DNA of 13,078 nt from an uncultured Bacteroidales bacterium. Lineage in GTDB: Bacteria; Bacteroidota; Bacteroidia; Bacteroidales; Marinilabiliaceae. Where the stretch lies: positions 1-13,078 of the forward strand of contig CAKUYZ010000048.1 in NCBI GenBank assembly GCA_934717675.1. Reading direction: 5' to 3'. The number at the start of each line of letters is the position of its first letter. Position 1 is the stretch's first letter. Made by a program: the position numbers and the translations under genes. The notes under the pieces are model-generated. The model saw nothing but the letters and a program-made list of their open reading frames with translations, was not told where the DNA came from and searched no databases. This document shows positions 7,315-13,078 of the stretch, piece after piece.

Positions 7315-8142
7315 ATGATAGACATAAAAGACGTAACATACAGCTACCCCGGCCAAGCGCCCAAAGTGGTGGACGGCCTCAGCCTGCGGCTGGAAGATGG
7401 CCGCATATATGGCTTGCTGGGGGAGAATGGCGTTGGCAAGACCACCCTCTTGGGCCTGATGTGCGGATTGCTGCGCCCCAAGGCGGGCGTGGTGGAGGCC
7501 GATGGCACAGACGTTTGCCTCAGGAGGCCCGAGACGCTAGCCAGCATCTTCTACGTGCCGGACGAGTTTGAGCTCCCACACGTGTCTCTATCAACCTACG
7601 TCAGGGCCAACGCGCCTTTCTACACCCAGTTTGACCACTCCGAGCTGGAACGCAGCTTGGCGGAGTTCGATATGACCACCGACATACGCCGCCTGGATCA
7701 GCTCTCGCTAGGCCAACGCAAAAAGGTGATGCTCTGCTTCGCAGTGGCCTCCGGGGCCAAGACGCTGCTCATGGACGAGCCTTCTAACGGACTAGACATC
7801 CCCAGCAAAGCCCAGTTTCGCAAAGTGATGGCCTCCGCCATGACTGGAGACCGCCTCGCGGTCATATCCACCCACCAGGTTCACGACGTGGAGCAATTGC
7901 TAGACAACGTGGTAATCTTAGACAGCCACAGCATCTTGCTGAACAAATCCATCGGGCAGCTATCGCAAGAGTTCACTTTCGGCACGCTCATGCCGGGCGA
8001 GACAATGCCAGACATCATATACTCCGAGCCCAGCATTGGCGGCCTCTCCTTCATGGCGCGCAGGCAAGATGACGCCGAGGAGACGCAAGTGAACATGGAG
8101 TTGCTATTCAACGCCGTGACGCGCGGGCTGCTAAATAAATAA
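7315..8142 (+). CDS. ABC transporter ATP-binding protein (GntR-associated, YtrB-like)
   Basis: A 275-residue ATPase, expected to sit on the cytoplasmic face and drive the membrane protein encoded two genes downstream. It shows Walker A GENGVGKTT, signature LSLGQRKKV, Walker B LLMDEPSNGLD and H-loop ISTHQ. The Q-loop region reads FYVPDEFELP, typical of the CcmA/YtrB-type ATPases that pair with simple integral-membrane partners. A C-terminal extension of about 80 residues follows the NBD. The start is the first ATG after the predicted transcription start. The cluster also encodes a GIN-domain lipoprotein and a short GntR regulator, a combination seen in other Bacteroidota. The transported substrate is unknown; export or an antibiotic- or envelope-stress role is plausible from related ytr systems. 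Confidence 0.9.
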   Translation: MIDIKDVTYSYPGQAPKVVDGLSLRLEDGRIYGLLGENGVGKTTLLGLMCGLLRPKAGVVEADGTDVCLRRPETLASIFYVPDEFELPHVSLSTYVRANAPFYTQFDHSELERSLAEFDMTTDIRRLDQLSLGQRKKVMLCFAVASGAKTLLMDEPSNGLDIPSKAQFRKVMASAMTGDRLAVISTHQVHDVEQLLDNVVILDSHSILLNKSIGQLSQEFTFGTLMPGETMPDIIYSEPSIGGLSFMARRQDDAEETQVNMELLFNAVTRGLLNK

Positions 8143-8173
8143 CGCAGAATAAACACCTAAAATACACTCAGAT

Positions 8174-8953
8174 ATGAAAAAGGCATTAATAATAGCCGCG
8201 GCCGCCATCTTGACCGTCGCAACAACTTCTTGCATAATAGAGAAACGCCCCGCCTCAGACCGCGCCACGGCAGACGCAGAGGCCGTCGTCACCGCCATCA
8301 AGGCCGAGAGGTTCAGCAGCGTCAATGTCGGCGGGGCCGTGACGCTCATCCTGACCCAAGGCGAGACCGACAGCGTAAGGATAGACGGCGACGCCAAAGA
8401 CGTGGCCCGATATACCGTCAAGCAAGACGGCGACAAACTGTTCATCCGCCAGAAAGACAACATATCCTTCCTCAATAAAATGAGCGGCTCCGGCAAAGTC
8501 ACGGTCTACGCTTCCACGCCCGACCTGAGCAACATCGAGGCCGCAGGAGCCTGCTCCATCATTATGGACAAGCCCGTCTCGCTCAACACCCTCTCCATAC
8601 TCGTCAACGGCGCGTCAGACGTAGACATAGACAGCATCGCCGTCAACACCCTTAAAATCCGCAGCAACGGGGCGTCCGACATAGACATTGACCACGCCAC
8701 CGTCAGGGACGAGTTCGTGTCGCAGCTCAATGGAGCCGGCTCTCTTGAAGCCTACATTATTGGCGCGGAGAACGTTAGCGTGAGCGCGGCGGGCGCCGGC
8801 AGCTGCGAGCTACGCCTCAAAGACTGCGGCGACGTGGTGTGCAGCATGTCTGGCGCTGCCTCGGCCGACATCTCTGGCAACGCCCGCTCAATAAGCAAGG
8901 ACAAATCGGGCGCGGGAAGCATTGACACAGACGACCTTAAACTTGGGAAATAA
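8174..8953 (+). CDS. GIN-domain (DUF2807) putative lipoprotein with beta-solenoid repeats
   Basis: A 259-residue exported protein. The signal peptide MKKALIIAAAAILTVATTSC ends in a lipobox-like TTSC with Cys20; Thr at -3 is slightly off consensus. The mature part matches the 'head GIN domain' family: FSSVNVGGAVTLILTQG near residue 47, then VRIDGD and VTVYASTPDLSNIEAAGA. From residue 104 a Gly-centred turn (SGSG, AGAC, NGAS, NGAS, NGAG, AGAG, SGAA, SGAG) recurs at residues 104, 124, 145, 165, 186, 206, 226 and 245, a period of about 20 residues. That is what a right-handed beta-helix would give. The protein should be anchored in the envelope facing the periplasm or surface. It lies 31 nt after the ATPase gene and 6 nt before the membrane-protein gene. 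The biochemical role of the family is not established; the 'adhesin' label in databases is weakly founded. Confidence 0.88.
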   Translation: MKKALIIAAAAILTVATTSCIIEKRPASDRATADAEAVVTAIKAERFSSVNVGGAVTLILTQGETDSVRIDGDAKDVARYTVKQDGDKLFIRQKDNISFLNKMSGSGKVTVYASTPDLSNIEAAGACSIIMDKPVSLNTLSILVNGASDVDIDSIAVNTLKIRSNGASDIDIDHATVRDEFVSQLNGAGSLEAYIIGAENVSVSAAGAGSCELRLKDCGDVVCSMSGAASADISGNARSISKDKSGAGSIDTDDLKLGK

Positions 8954-8959
8954 CAGACC

Positions 8960-9757
8960 ATGAAGAGCTTATCCCCGCACCGCCTGTGGCTCACCATGCG
9001 CTACATGGGTTCCATATCGTGGCGGACCGACTTGTCTGTGGCCGTCATAACATACCTCATCTCCGTCGTCATATTCTTCCTGACGGCATATGGAGATGAC
9101 GACCCAGCCGGCACCGTCGAGGTCCTCACCCTCCCCTACGCCTTCGCGCTCTCCATCTTCGTCTCGGTGTGCTTCACCCGCATGCTCATCCCCAGCAAAG
9201 GCTCAAGCGGCCAGCTGCAGCCCATGCAGCTTCTCCTCTTGCCGGCCTCCAACGCCGAGAAGGTCATCTCGTCACTCATCATGAACGTCTGCGCGCCGGT
9301 GCTCTCGTTCTCCGTGGCATTCCACCTGGCCGTGCTGACCATGCTCCCGTCCAACTTCTTGCCCGTGCTGACGCACAGCGGCCTGACGGATTATTGGTTC
9401 GTGCAGCTGAGCAACGGTGTGGCAGACACCGACGCGGCCCTCGCCATGGGCATAAGCGCACTCTTCATCATAGGCCACGTCTTGTGCTGCAGCTCTTACG
9501 CCCTCGGCGGCATGCTCTTCAGCCGCTCGCGTTGGCTGCTCACCTTCCTGGCCATGTTCCTCTGCTCGCTAGGGCTGCTGCGCTCAATAGTGTGGATCAA
9601 CGACGCCATAGACTTTGACGAGTACCAAATCAACTTCACTGCCGCCGTGTGGTGGGCAGACAGCATCGGGGCCGCGCTCTCCGCGCTGTTCATATGGCTC
9701 ACATACAGGCTGTTCAAGCGCAGGCAGGTGGTGAAAGGCGCGTTTATCAACGTCTAA
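8960..9757 (+). CDS. ABC-associated integral membrane protein
   Basis: A 265-residue hydrophobic protein with about six predicted helices (roughly 24-45, 57-77, 103-129, 158-187, 192-213 and 232-252). The basic C-terminal tail RLFKRRQVVKG suggests that the C-terminus lies in the cytoplasm. I recognise no signature beyond similarity in layout to membrane subunits of GntR-controlled ABC clusters in Bacteroidota. PSKGSSGQLQPMQLLLLPASNAEK between helices 2 and 3 resembles the cytoplasmic loop of such proteins, where the ATPase could dock. The start is six bases after the GIN gene, so they share a transcript. It is the best candidate partner for the ATPase at 7315-8142. The functional call rests mainly on context. 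Confidence 0.72.
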   Translation: MKSLSPHRLWLTMRYMGSISWRTDLSVAVITYLISVVIFFLTAYGDDDPAGTVEVLTLPYAFALSIFVSVCFTRMLIPSKGSSGQLQPMQLLLLPASNAEKVISSLIMNVCAPVLSFSVAFHLAVLTMLPSNFLPVLTHSGLTDYWFVQLSNGVADTDAALAMGISALFIIGHVLCCSSYALGGMLFSRSRWLLTFLAMFLCSLGLLRSIVWINDAIDFDEYQINFTAAVWWADSIGAALSALFIWLTYRLFKRRQVVKGAFINV

Positions 9758-9773
9758 CCACGCAAAAACTTTG
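9743..9773 (+). promoter_or_regulatory. Possible internal promoter for the gntR-type gene
   Basis: TTTA (9743-9746), a 19-nt spacer and AAACTTTG (9766-9773) differ from TTTG-N19-TAnnTTTG by one base in each box. The spacing equals that of the three strong promoters in the window. It overlaps the end of the membrane-protein gene and would give an almost leaderless transcript for the regulator. Confidence 0.35.
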
Positions 9774-9776
9774 CCT

Positions 9777-10160
9777 ATGACAATGTTCAACAGCGACAGG
9801 GCAATATTCCTCCAAATGGCCGACAGGCTCTGTGACGAGATTTTGACCGGCACATACCAAGAGGGCGACAGGGTGCCAAGCGTGCGCGACTATGCCATAA
9901 GCCTCCAAGTGAACACCAACACGGCCGTCAAGACCTACGAGCACCTGGGCCGCGAGGGCGTGATATTCAACAAGCGAGGCATGGGCTACTTCGTCAGCCC
10001 CGGGGCCAAAGACAAGATTATGGAGGAGCGCAAGGCAGACTTCTTGCGCCGCACGCTGCCCGAACTCTTCCGCTCCATGGGTATGCTCGGCATCTCAATG
10101 GACGAGGTGGCGGCCAGGCACAAAGATTATGCGACCCAGCAAAAAGAGGCCGACGGCTAA
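9777..10160 (+). CDS. Short GntR-family transcriptional regulator (YtrA-like)
   Basis: A 127-residue cytoplasmic regulator. Residues about 5-75 are a GntR winged helix: IFLQMADRLCDEILTGTYQEGDRVPSVRDYA, then the recognition region VNTNTAVKTYEHLGREGVI and wing FNKRGMGYFVSPGA. The short helical tail (about 45 residues) is too small for a ligand-binding FadR or HutC domain, which places it in the YtrA type that controls linked ABC transporter genes. A TTG at 9771 is in frame but unlikely. The ATG at 9783 is a real alternative, as it lies nine bases after a near-consensus -7 box. The regulator gene is at the 3' end of its cluster, whereas in many ytr-like operons it comes first. The likely target is the promoter at 7239-7269. 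Confidence 0.88.
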   Translation: MTMFNSDRAIFLQMADRLCDEILTGTYQEGDRVPSVRDYAISLQVNTNTAVKTYEHLGREGVIFNKRGMGYFVSPGAKDKIMEERKADFLRRTLPELFRSMGMLGISMDEVAARHKDYATQQKEADG

Positions 10161-10313
10161 GCCCAACAGTAAAACATACCAAATTTTGCGCCACGGAAAG
10201 TTATCATACCTAAAAGCAAACACATAAACAGAACAATTCACGCCAAAGCAATAGGACCGCACAAGAAAGAGGCGCAGAGCCCAACTTTTATAAATGCGTG
10301 AAACACATAGCAT

Positions 10314-10344
10314 TTTGCCGTTTCGCAAAGTATCACTAACTTTG
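10314..10344 (+). promoter_or_regulatory. Bacteroidota-type promoter for rimP-nusA-infB
   Basis: TTTG at 10314-10317, a 19-nt spacer and TAACTTTG at 10337-10344 match the consensus at every specified position. Transcription should start near 10349-10351, giving a leader of about 68 nt. The preceding 10161-10313 stretch is AT-richer and holds no credible gene on either strand. Confidence 0.8.
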
Positions 10345-10374
10345 CCGCACTCATATAGGCGTTATGCGACGTAG

Positions 10375-10403
10375 ATAGGGGACTTAGGTCCCCTATTTTG
10401 TTA
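10375..10403 (+). terminator. Terminator-like hairpin in the rimP leader (candidate attenuator)
   Basis: ATAGGGGAC (10375-10383) and GTCCCCTAT (10388-10396) form a perfect 9-bp stem with loop TTAG, followed by TTTGTTAT. It looks like an intrinsic terminator, yet it lies downstream of the rimP promoter and 14 bases before the ATG. It would therefore act on the operon's own transcript, by attenuation or by shaping translation initiation. It could instead end a transcript coming from the gntR side. Confidence 0.7.
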
Positions 10404-10417
10404 TACCTTACCAACGA

Positions 10418-10882
10418 ATGATAAGCAAAGAGCAAGTCTTGGCCGCAGTGGCCGAGAAAATTGAGGCCGACGGCAACTTCATTGTGGAGCTGACGGTGGG
10501 GGCGGACAATGACATCCGCCTCGTGGTCGATGGCGACAACGGAATCCCCATATCATATTGCGAGGAGCTGGACGCCATTGTGGAGACCTGCCTAGACCGC
10601 GACAAGGAAGACTACTCTCTCGAGGTATCCTCCGCTGGCATTGGGGCCGAGCTCAAAGTGACGCGCCAGTTCCGCAAAAACATCGGCAACAAGGTGGAAG
10701 TGACCATGCCAAACGGCGCATGGATCCGCGGCGTGCTGGTAGACGCTGACGATGAGGGCTTCGACATTGAGACAGAGGAGAAACGGAAAGTGGAGGGCCA
10801 GAAGAAAAAACAGACCTTCACCACCGTGACGCACTACAACCGCGCGGACGTGAAGATGGTGCGCGACATTGTGGAGTTCTGA
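10418..10882 (+). CDS. rimP: Ribosome maturation factor RimP
   Basis: A 154-residue cytoplasmic protein needed for maturation of the 30S subunit. The N-terminal alpha/beta domain (about 1-80) carries the family pattern LVVDGDNGIPISYCEELDAIVE and the diagnostic YSLEVSSAGIGAELKVTRQFRKNIG. The C-terminal SH3-like barrel (about 85-154) begins KVEVTMPNGAWIRGVLV and includes a basic KRKVEGQKKK segment. Length and position, directly before nusA and infB, are as in most bacteria. It is preceded by a strong promoter and a terminator-like hairpin. Bacteroidota RimP proteins often have weak sequence similarity outside the phylum, but the operon order confirms this call. Confidence 0.95.
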   Translation: MISKEQVLAAVAEKIEADGNFIVELTVGADNDIRLVVDGDNGIPISYCEELDAIVETCLDRDKEDYSLEVSSAGIGAELKVTRQFRKNIGNKVEVTMPNGAWIRGVLVDADDEGFDIETEEKRKVEGQKKKQTFTTVTHYNRADVKMVRDIVEF

Positions 10883-10949
10883 CCCGCCCTCCCCCCCGAA
10901 CATTCAAGAAATAAACATATAGACTTCTCATTAAAGACAAGAGGTTGTA

Positions 10950-12185
10950 ATGGAAAACAACAATCTGATTGATACATTTGCCGAGTTCAAGGAGCTGAAG
11001 AACATCGACAGGGCCACCATGGTGCGCATCCTCGAAGAGGCATTCCGCGGTGTGCTGGTCAAGCAGTACGGCACCGACTCCAACTTCAACATCATCATCA
11101 ACGCGGACAAGGGCGACTTCGAGATTTGGCGCAGCCGCACCGTGGTGGAAGATGGCAAGGTGGAAGACGACAACCTGCAGATCAGCCTCTCCGACGCCAA
11201 GAAGATCGACTCCGACTTCGAGGTGGGCGAGGAGGTCACTGACGAAGTCAAGCTCAAGGACTTTGGCCGCCGTGCCATCCTCAGCCTCAAGCAGAACCTG
11301 GCCGGCCTGGTCATGGAGCTTGAGAAGGACGTGCTCTTCAACAAGTATAAGGAGAAGATTGGCCAAATAGTCACCGGCGAGGTGTACCAAGTGTGGAAGC
11401 GCGAGGCCCTGGTGCGCGATGACGAGGGCAACGACCTCATCTTGCCCAAGAGCGAGCAGATCCCGGCCGACTACTTCCGCAAGGGCGACCAGGTGCGCGC
11501 CGTCGTGGCCCGCGTGGAGTTCAAAAACAACAACCCGCTCGTCATCATCTCGCGCATCTCGCCCGTGTTCCTCGAGCGACTGTTCGAAAACGAGGTGCCG
11601 GAGGTCTTCGACGGCCTCATCACCATCCGCAAGATTGTCCGCATGCCGGGCGAGAGGGCAAAGGTGGCCGTTGAGTCATATGACGACCGCATCGACCCCG
11701 TAGGAGCCTGCGTGGGCATGAAAGGCTCCCGCATCCACGCCATTGTCCGCGAGCTCAGAAACGAGAACATTGACGTCATCAACTACACCAACAACATCCA
11801 GCTCTACATACAGAGGGCTCTCAGCCCAGCCAAAATCAACCGTATACAGGTCGATGACGAGAACCGCAAGGCGGAGGTCTATCTCGACGCCGACGAGGTC
11901 TCCATGGCCATAGGTAAGGGCGGCAGCAACATCAAGCTGGCCATCCAGCTCACCGGCTATGACATCGACGTCTTCCGCGAGCAGGCCGAGACGGTAGACG
12001 ACGTGCGCCTGGAAGAGTTCACTGACGAGATTGAGCCGTGGGTCATCGACGTGCTCAAGGGCGTAGGCTGCGACACGGCCAAATCAGTCCTCGACCTCGG
12101 CTATGACGAGCTGGTCAAGAGGACCGACCTGGAGGAGGAGACAATAAAGAACGTCCTCGCCGTCCTAAAGGCCGAGTTCGAATGA
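10950..12185 (+). CDS. nusA: Transcription termination/antitermination factor NusA
   Basis: A 411-residue RNA polymerase-binding factor that affects pausing, termination and antitermination. Domains in order: N-terminal polymerase-binding domain (about 1-130); S1 domain (about 137-203, starting GQIVTGEVYQVWKREALVRD); KH1 (about 225-285, with GMKGSRIHAIVREL at 256-269); KH2 (about 290-350, with GKGGSNIKLAIQL from 322); and one C-terminal helix-hairpin-helix segment (about 365-411, VLKGVGCDTAKSVLDLG). The two acidic repeats that make E. coli NusA about 495 residues are absent, as is usual in this phylum. The start ATG follows GAGG by five bases. The gap after rimP is 67 nt and contains a run of seven C's but no recognisable promoter. 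Confidence 0.97.
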   Translation: MENNNLIDTFAEFKELKNIDRATMVRILEEAFRGVLVKQYGTDSNFNIIINADKGDFEIWRSRTVVEDGKVEDDNLQISLSDAKKIDSDFEVGEEVTDEVKLKDFGRRAILSLKQNLAGLVMELEKDVLFNKYKEKIGQIVTGEVYQVWKREALVRDDEGNDLILPKSEQIPADYFRKGDQVRAVVARVEFKNNNPLVIISRISPVFLERLFENEVPEVFDGLITIRKIVRMPGERAKVAVESYDDRIDPVGACVGMKGSRIHAIVRELRNENIDVINYTNNIQLYIQRALSPAKINRIQVDDENRKAEVYLDADEVSMAIGKGGSNIKLAIQLTGYDIDVFREQAETVDDVRLEEFTDEIEPWVIDVLKGVGCDTAKSVLDLGYDELVKRTDLEEETIKNVLAVLKAEFE

Positions 12186-12354
12186 TAGGGCGCAAGCGGC
12201 AGGCAGCGACGCCACGCGAGCGGCAAGACGCATAGACGCCGACGGGGCTTTGCTGCAAACCATCAGACAGAGGCTCATGACAACCTGCGCCACGGGGCGA
12301 AAGATGTCGCGGGTCATTTAGAAAACACAAAAAAGAAGGAGAGTAAAACAACAT
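12186..12354 (+). other. Non-coding nusA-infB spacer
   Basis: This 169-nt GC-rich, T-poor stretch has AGCGGCA twice (12195 and 12219), GACGC three times (12208, 12227, 12235) and no perfect promoter box. The longest obvious ATG frame (12277-12321) is 14 codons and unconvincing. A Shine-Dalgarno-like AAGGAG lies at 12336-12341, 13 bases before the infB ATG. Operon read-through from nusA into infB is likely. Confidence 0.5.
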
Positions 12355-13078
12355 ATGGCAGGAGGAATAAGAATTTCCAAATTTGCAACAGAGTCCGGCG
12401 TCGGCGTTACGACTATCATTGAGACACTCAAAAAATACGGAGTCACTGACGAGCTGAACCAGAACACCAAGATCAGCGAAGAGATGTATGACAGGCTGGC
12501 CAAGGAGTTCAAGGTGGATCGTCAGGTAAAGAACGAGTCCGAGAAAATCGAAATATCAGCCAAAGGCAAGAAGGACTCCTTCGTCTCCATTGGCAACGAT
12601 GGCATCGTGACGGAGACCGAGGCACAAAAGCCAGAGCCAAGCAAAGGCCCCAAGGTGGTTGGCAAGCTAGACCTCAGCACCTTCCAGCGCAACGGCAAAG
12701 GCAAGGCCAAGCCCGCGCCCGCCAAGGCAGAGGCAAAACAAGAGCCAAAACCAGAACCAAAACCTGAGGCCAAACCGGAACCAAAGCCTGAGGCTAAACA
12801 GGAGGCCAACGACAATGTGAAGCCAACAGCGGAGGCCACACCCGCGCCTGCACCCGCACCCGAGACCAAGGTCAAGGTCAAGGCGGAGGCCGCACCCGAG
12901 AGCAAGCCCGAGCCAGAAGAGCAGCCCAAACCAGCGGCAGAGCCGAAGGCCGAGGCAACCCAGCCCGTGGCGGAGCCACAGGCCGAGAAAGCACCAGCCG
13001 CAGAGGAAGAGGGCGGGCAGACCTCCGAAGACGGCATATTCCGCCTCGGCGACAAGCCTAAACTCACAGGCCCGACGG
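12355..13078 (+). CDS. infB: Translation initiation factor IF-2, N-terminal part (3' truncated by window edge)
   Basis: The frame is open from the ATG at 12355 to the window end (241 codons, no stop). It begins MAGGIRISKFATESGVGVTTI, followed by LKKYGVTDELNQNTKISEEMYDRLAKEF. This is the small helical IF-2 N domain found in Bacteroidota, where related proteins read 'N.NTKI.EE.Y..L.KEF'. GPKVVGKLDLSTF (about residue 100) matches the conserved 'VLGKIDL' segment. A long Lys/Pro/Glu/Ala-rich disordered linker occupies about residues 115-225. The GTPase domain and C domains are outside the window. IF-2 delivers initiator tRNA to the 30S subunit as a GTPase. The position after rimP-nusA supports the call. 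The opposite strand also has a long open frame here (12522-13067), caused by the biased composition. Confidence 0.93.
   Translation, partial: MAGGIRISKFATESGVGVTTIIETLKKYGVTDELNQNTKISEEMYDRLAKEFKVDRQVKNESEKIEISAKGKKDSFVSIGNDGIVTETEAQKPEPSKGPKVVGKLDLSTFQRNGKGKAKPAPAKAEAKQEPKPEPKPEAKPEPKPEAKQEANDNVKPTAEATPAPAPAPETKVKVKAEAAPESKPEPEEQPKPAAEPKAEATQPVAEPQAEKAPAAEEEGGQTSEDGIFRLGDKPKLTGPT
12751..12798 (+). repeat. Imperfect 24-bp tandem repeat in the IF-2 linker
   Basis: Two adjacent 24-bp units (12751-12774 and 12775-12798) each encode PEPKPEAK. They agree at 21 of 24 bases, and the three differences are all synonymous third-position changes. This suggests an old duplication whose amino-acid sequence has been kept. 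Confidence 0.8.

Noticed and set aside
10161..10313. Possible divergent promoter or small gene before the rimP promoter
   Set aside because: I searched for CAAAnnTA (the -7 box on the minus strand) and for coding frames, and found neither.
10818..11390. Long minus-strand frame opposite rimP and nusA
   Set aside because: It is antisense to the well-conserved NusA N-terminal and S1 coding region and has no domain signs of its own.
12277..12321. Small 14-codon frame in the nusA-infB spacer
   Set aside because: Too short, with no ribosome-binding context or recognisable content.
12522..13067. Minus-strand frame of 181 residues at the right end
   Set aside because: It is a Ser/Gly/Ala-rich low-complexity shadow of the IF-2 Lys/Pro/Glu/Ala linker; the + strand frame matches IF-2.
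1..13078. Mobile element, CRISPR array, tRNA or rRNA
   Set aside because: No transposase or integrase motifs, no spaced direct repeats of CRISPR type and no tRNA-like cloverleaf or CCA end were seen.

Overview
The window reads as a chromosomal piece of a fairly GC-rich member of the Bacteroidota (probably Bacteroidales; family not resolvable by eye). The evidence is the promoter grammar: three sites carry TTTG or a near match, then exactly 19 nt, then a perfect TAnnTTTG -7 box, as in the Bacteroides primary-sigma consensus. Gene content agrees: a GIN-domain (DUF2807) lipoprotein, a membrane-anchored LytTR regulator, a short 411-residue NusA, and an IF-2 with a long Lys/Pro/Glu/Ala linker. AUA and AGG codons are used freely despite the high GC. 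Every gene lies on the + strand.

Layout. (1) 2-1702: 3' two-thirds of feoB (ferrous iron permease), G domain cut off by the window edge, with a possible terminator. (2) 1784-3893: a LexA-like HTH/S24 repressor with its own promoter, then a MATE efflux pump 52 nt downstream. (3) 3955-7083: a tightly packed run of four genes: a four-helix membrane LytTR regulator whose end overlaps a zinc-type substrate-binding lipoprotein, then the ABC ATPase and membrane permease (znuA-znuC-znuB order). The run ends in a G10 tract inside an inverted repeat. (4) 7315-10160: a second cluster with a perfect promoter: ABC ATPase, GIN-domain lipoprotein, six-helix membrane protein and a short GntR-type (YtrA-like) regulator at the 3' end. 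(5) 10418 to the right edge: rimP-nusA-infB, the conserved ribosome-maturation, transcription-elongation and translation-initiation operon. It has a perfect promoter and a terminator-like hairpin in its leader; infB runs off the window.

How the genes work together. Two metal importers (Fe2+ FeoB, Zn2+ ZnuABC) flank a stress-type repressor/pump pair that resembles the enterobacterial lexA-dinF arrangement. The second cluster looks like a GntR-controlled ABC system with an envelope lipoprotein. The last block is housekeeping. No tRNA, rRNA, insertion sequence, CRISPR array or other mobile element was seen. No gene-free stretch exceeds 300 bases; the longest are 10161-10417, 7084-7314 and 12186-12354. 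The most useful leads are regulatory: nested dyads over the S24 repressor promoter, the leader hairpin before rimP, and the LytTR-znuA gene overlap. I did not find a clearly new biological system; most of the window is recognisable core or common accessory gene content.
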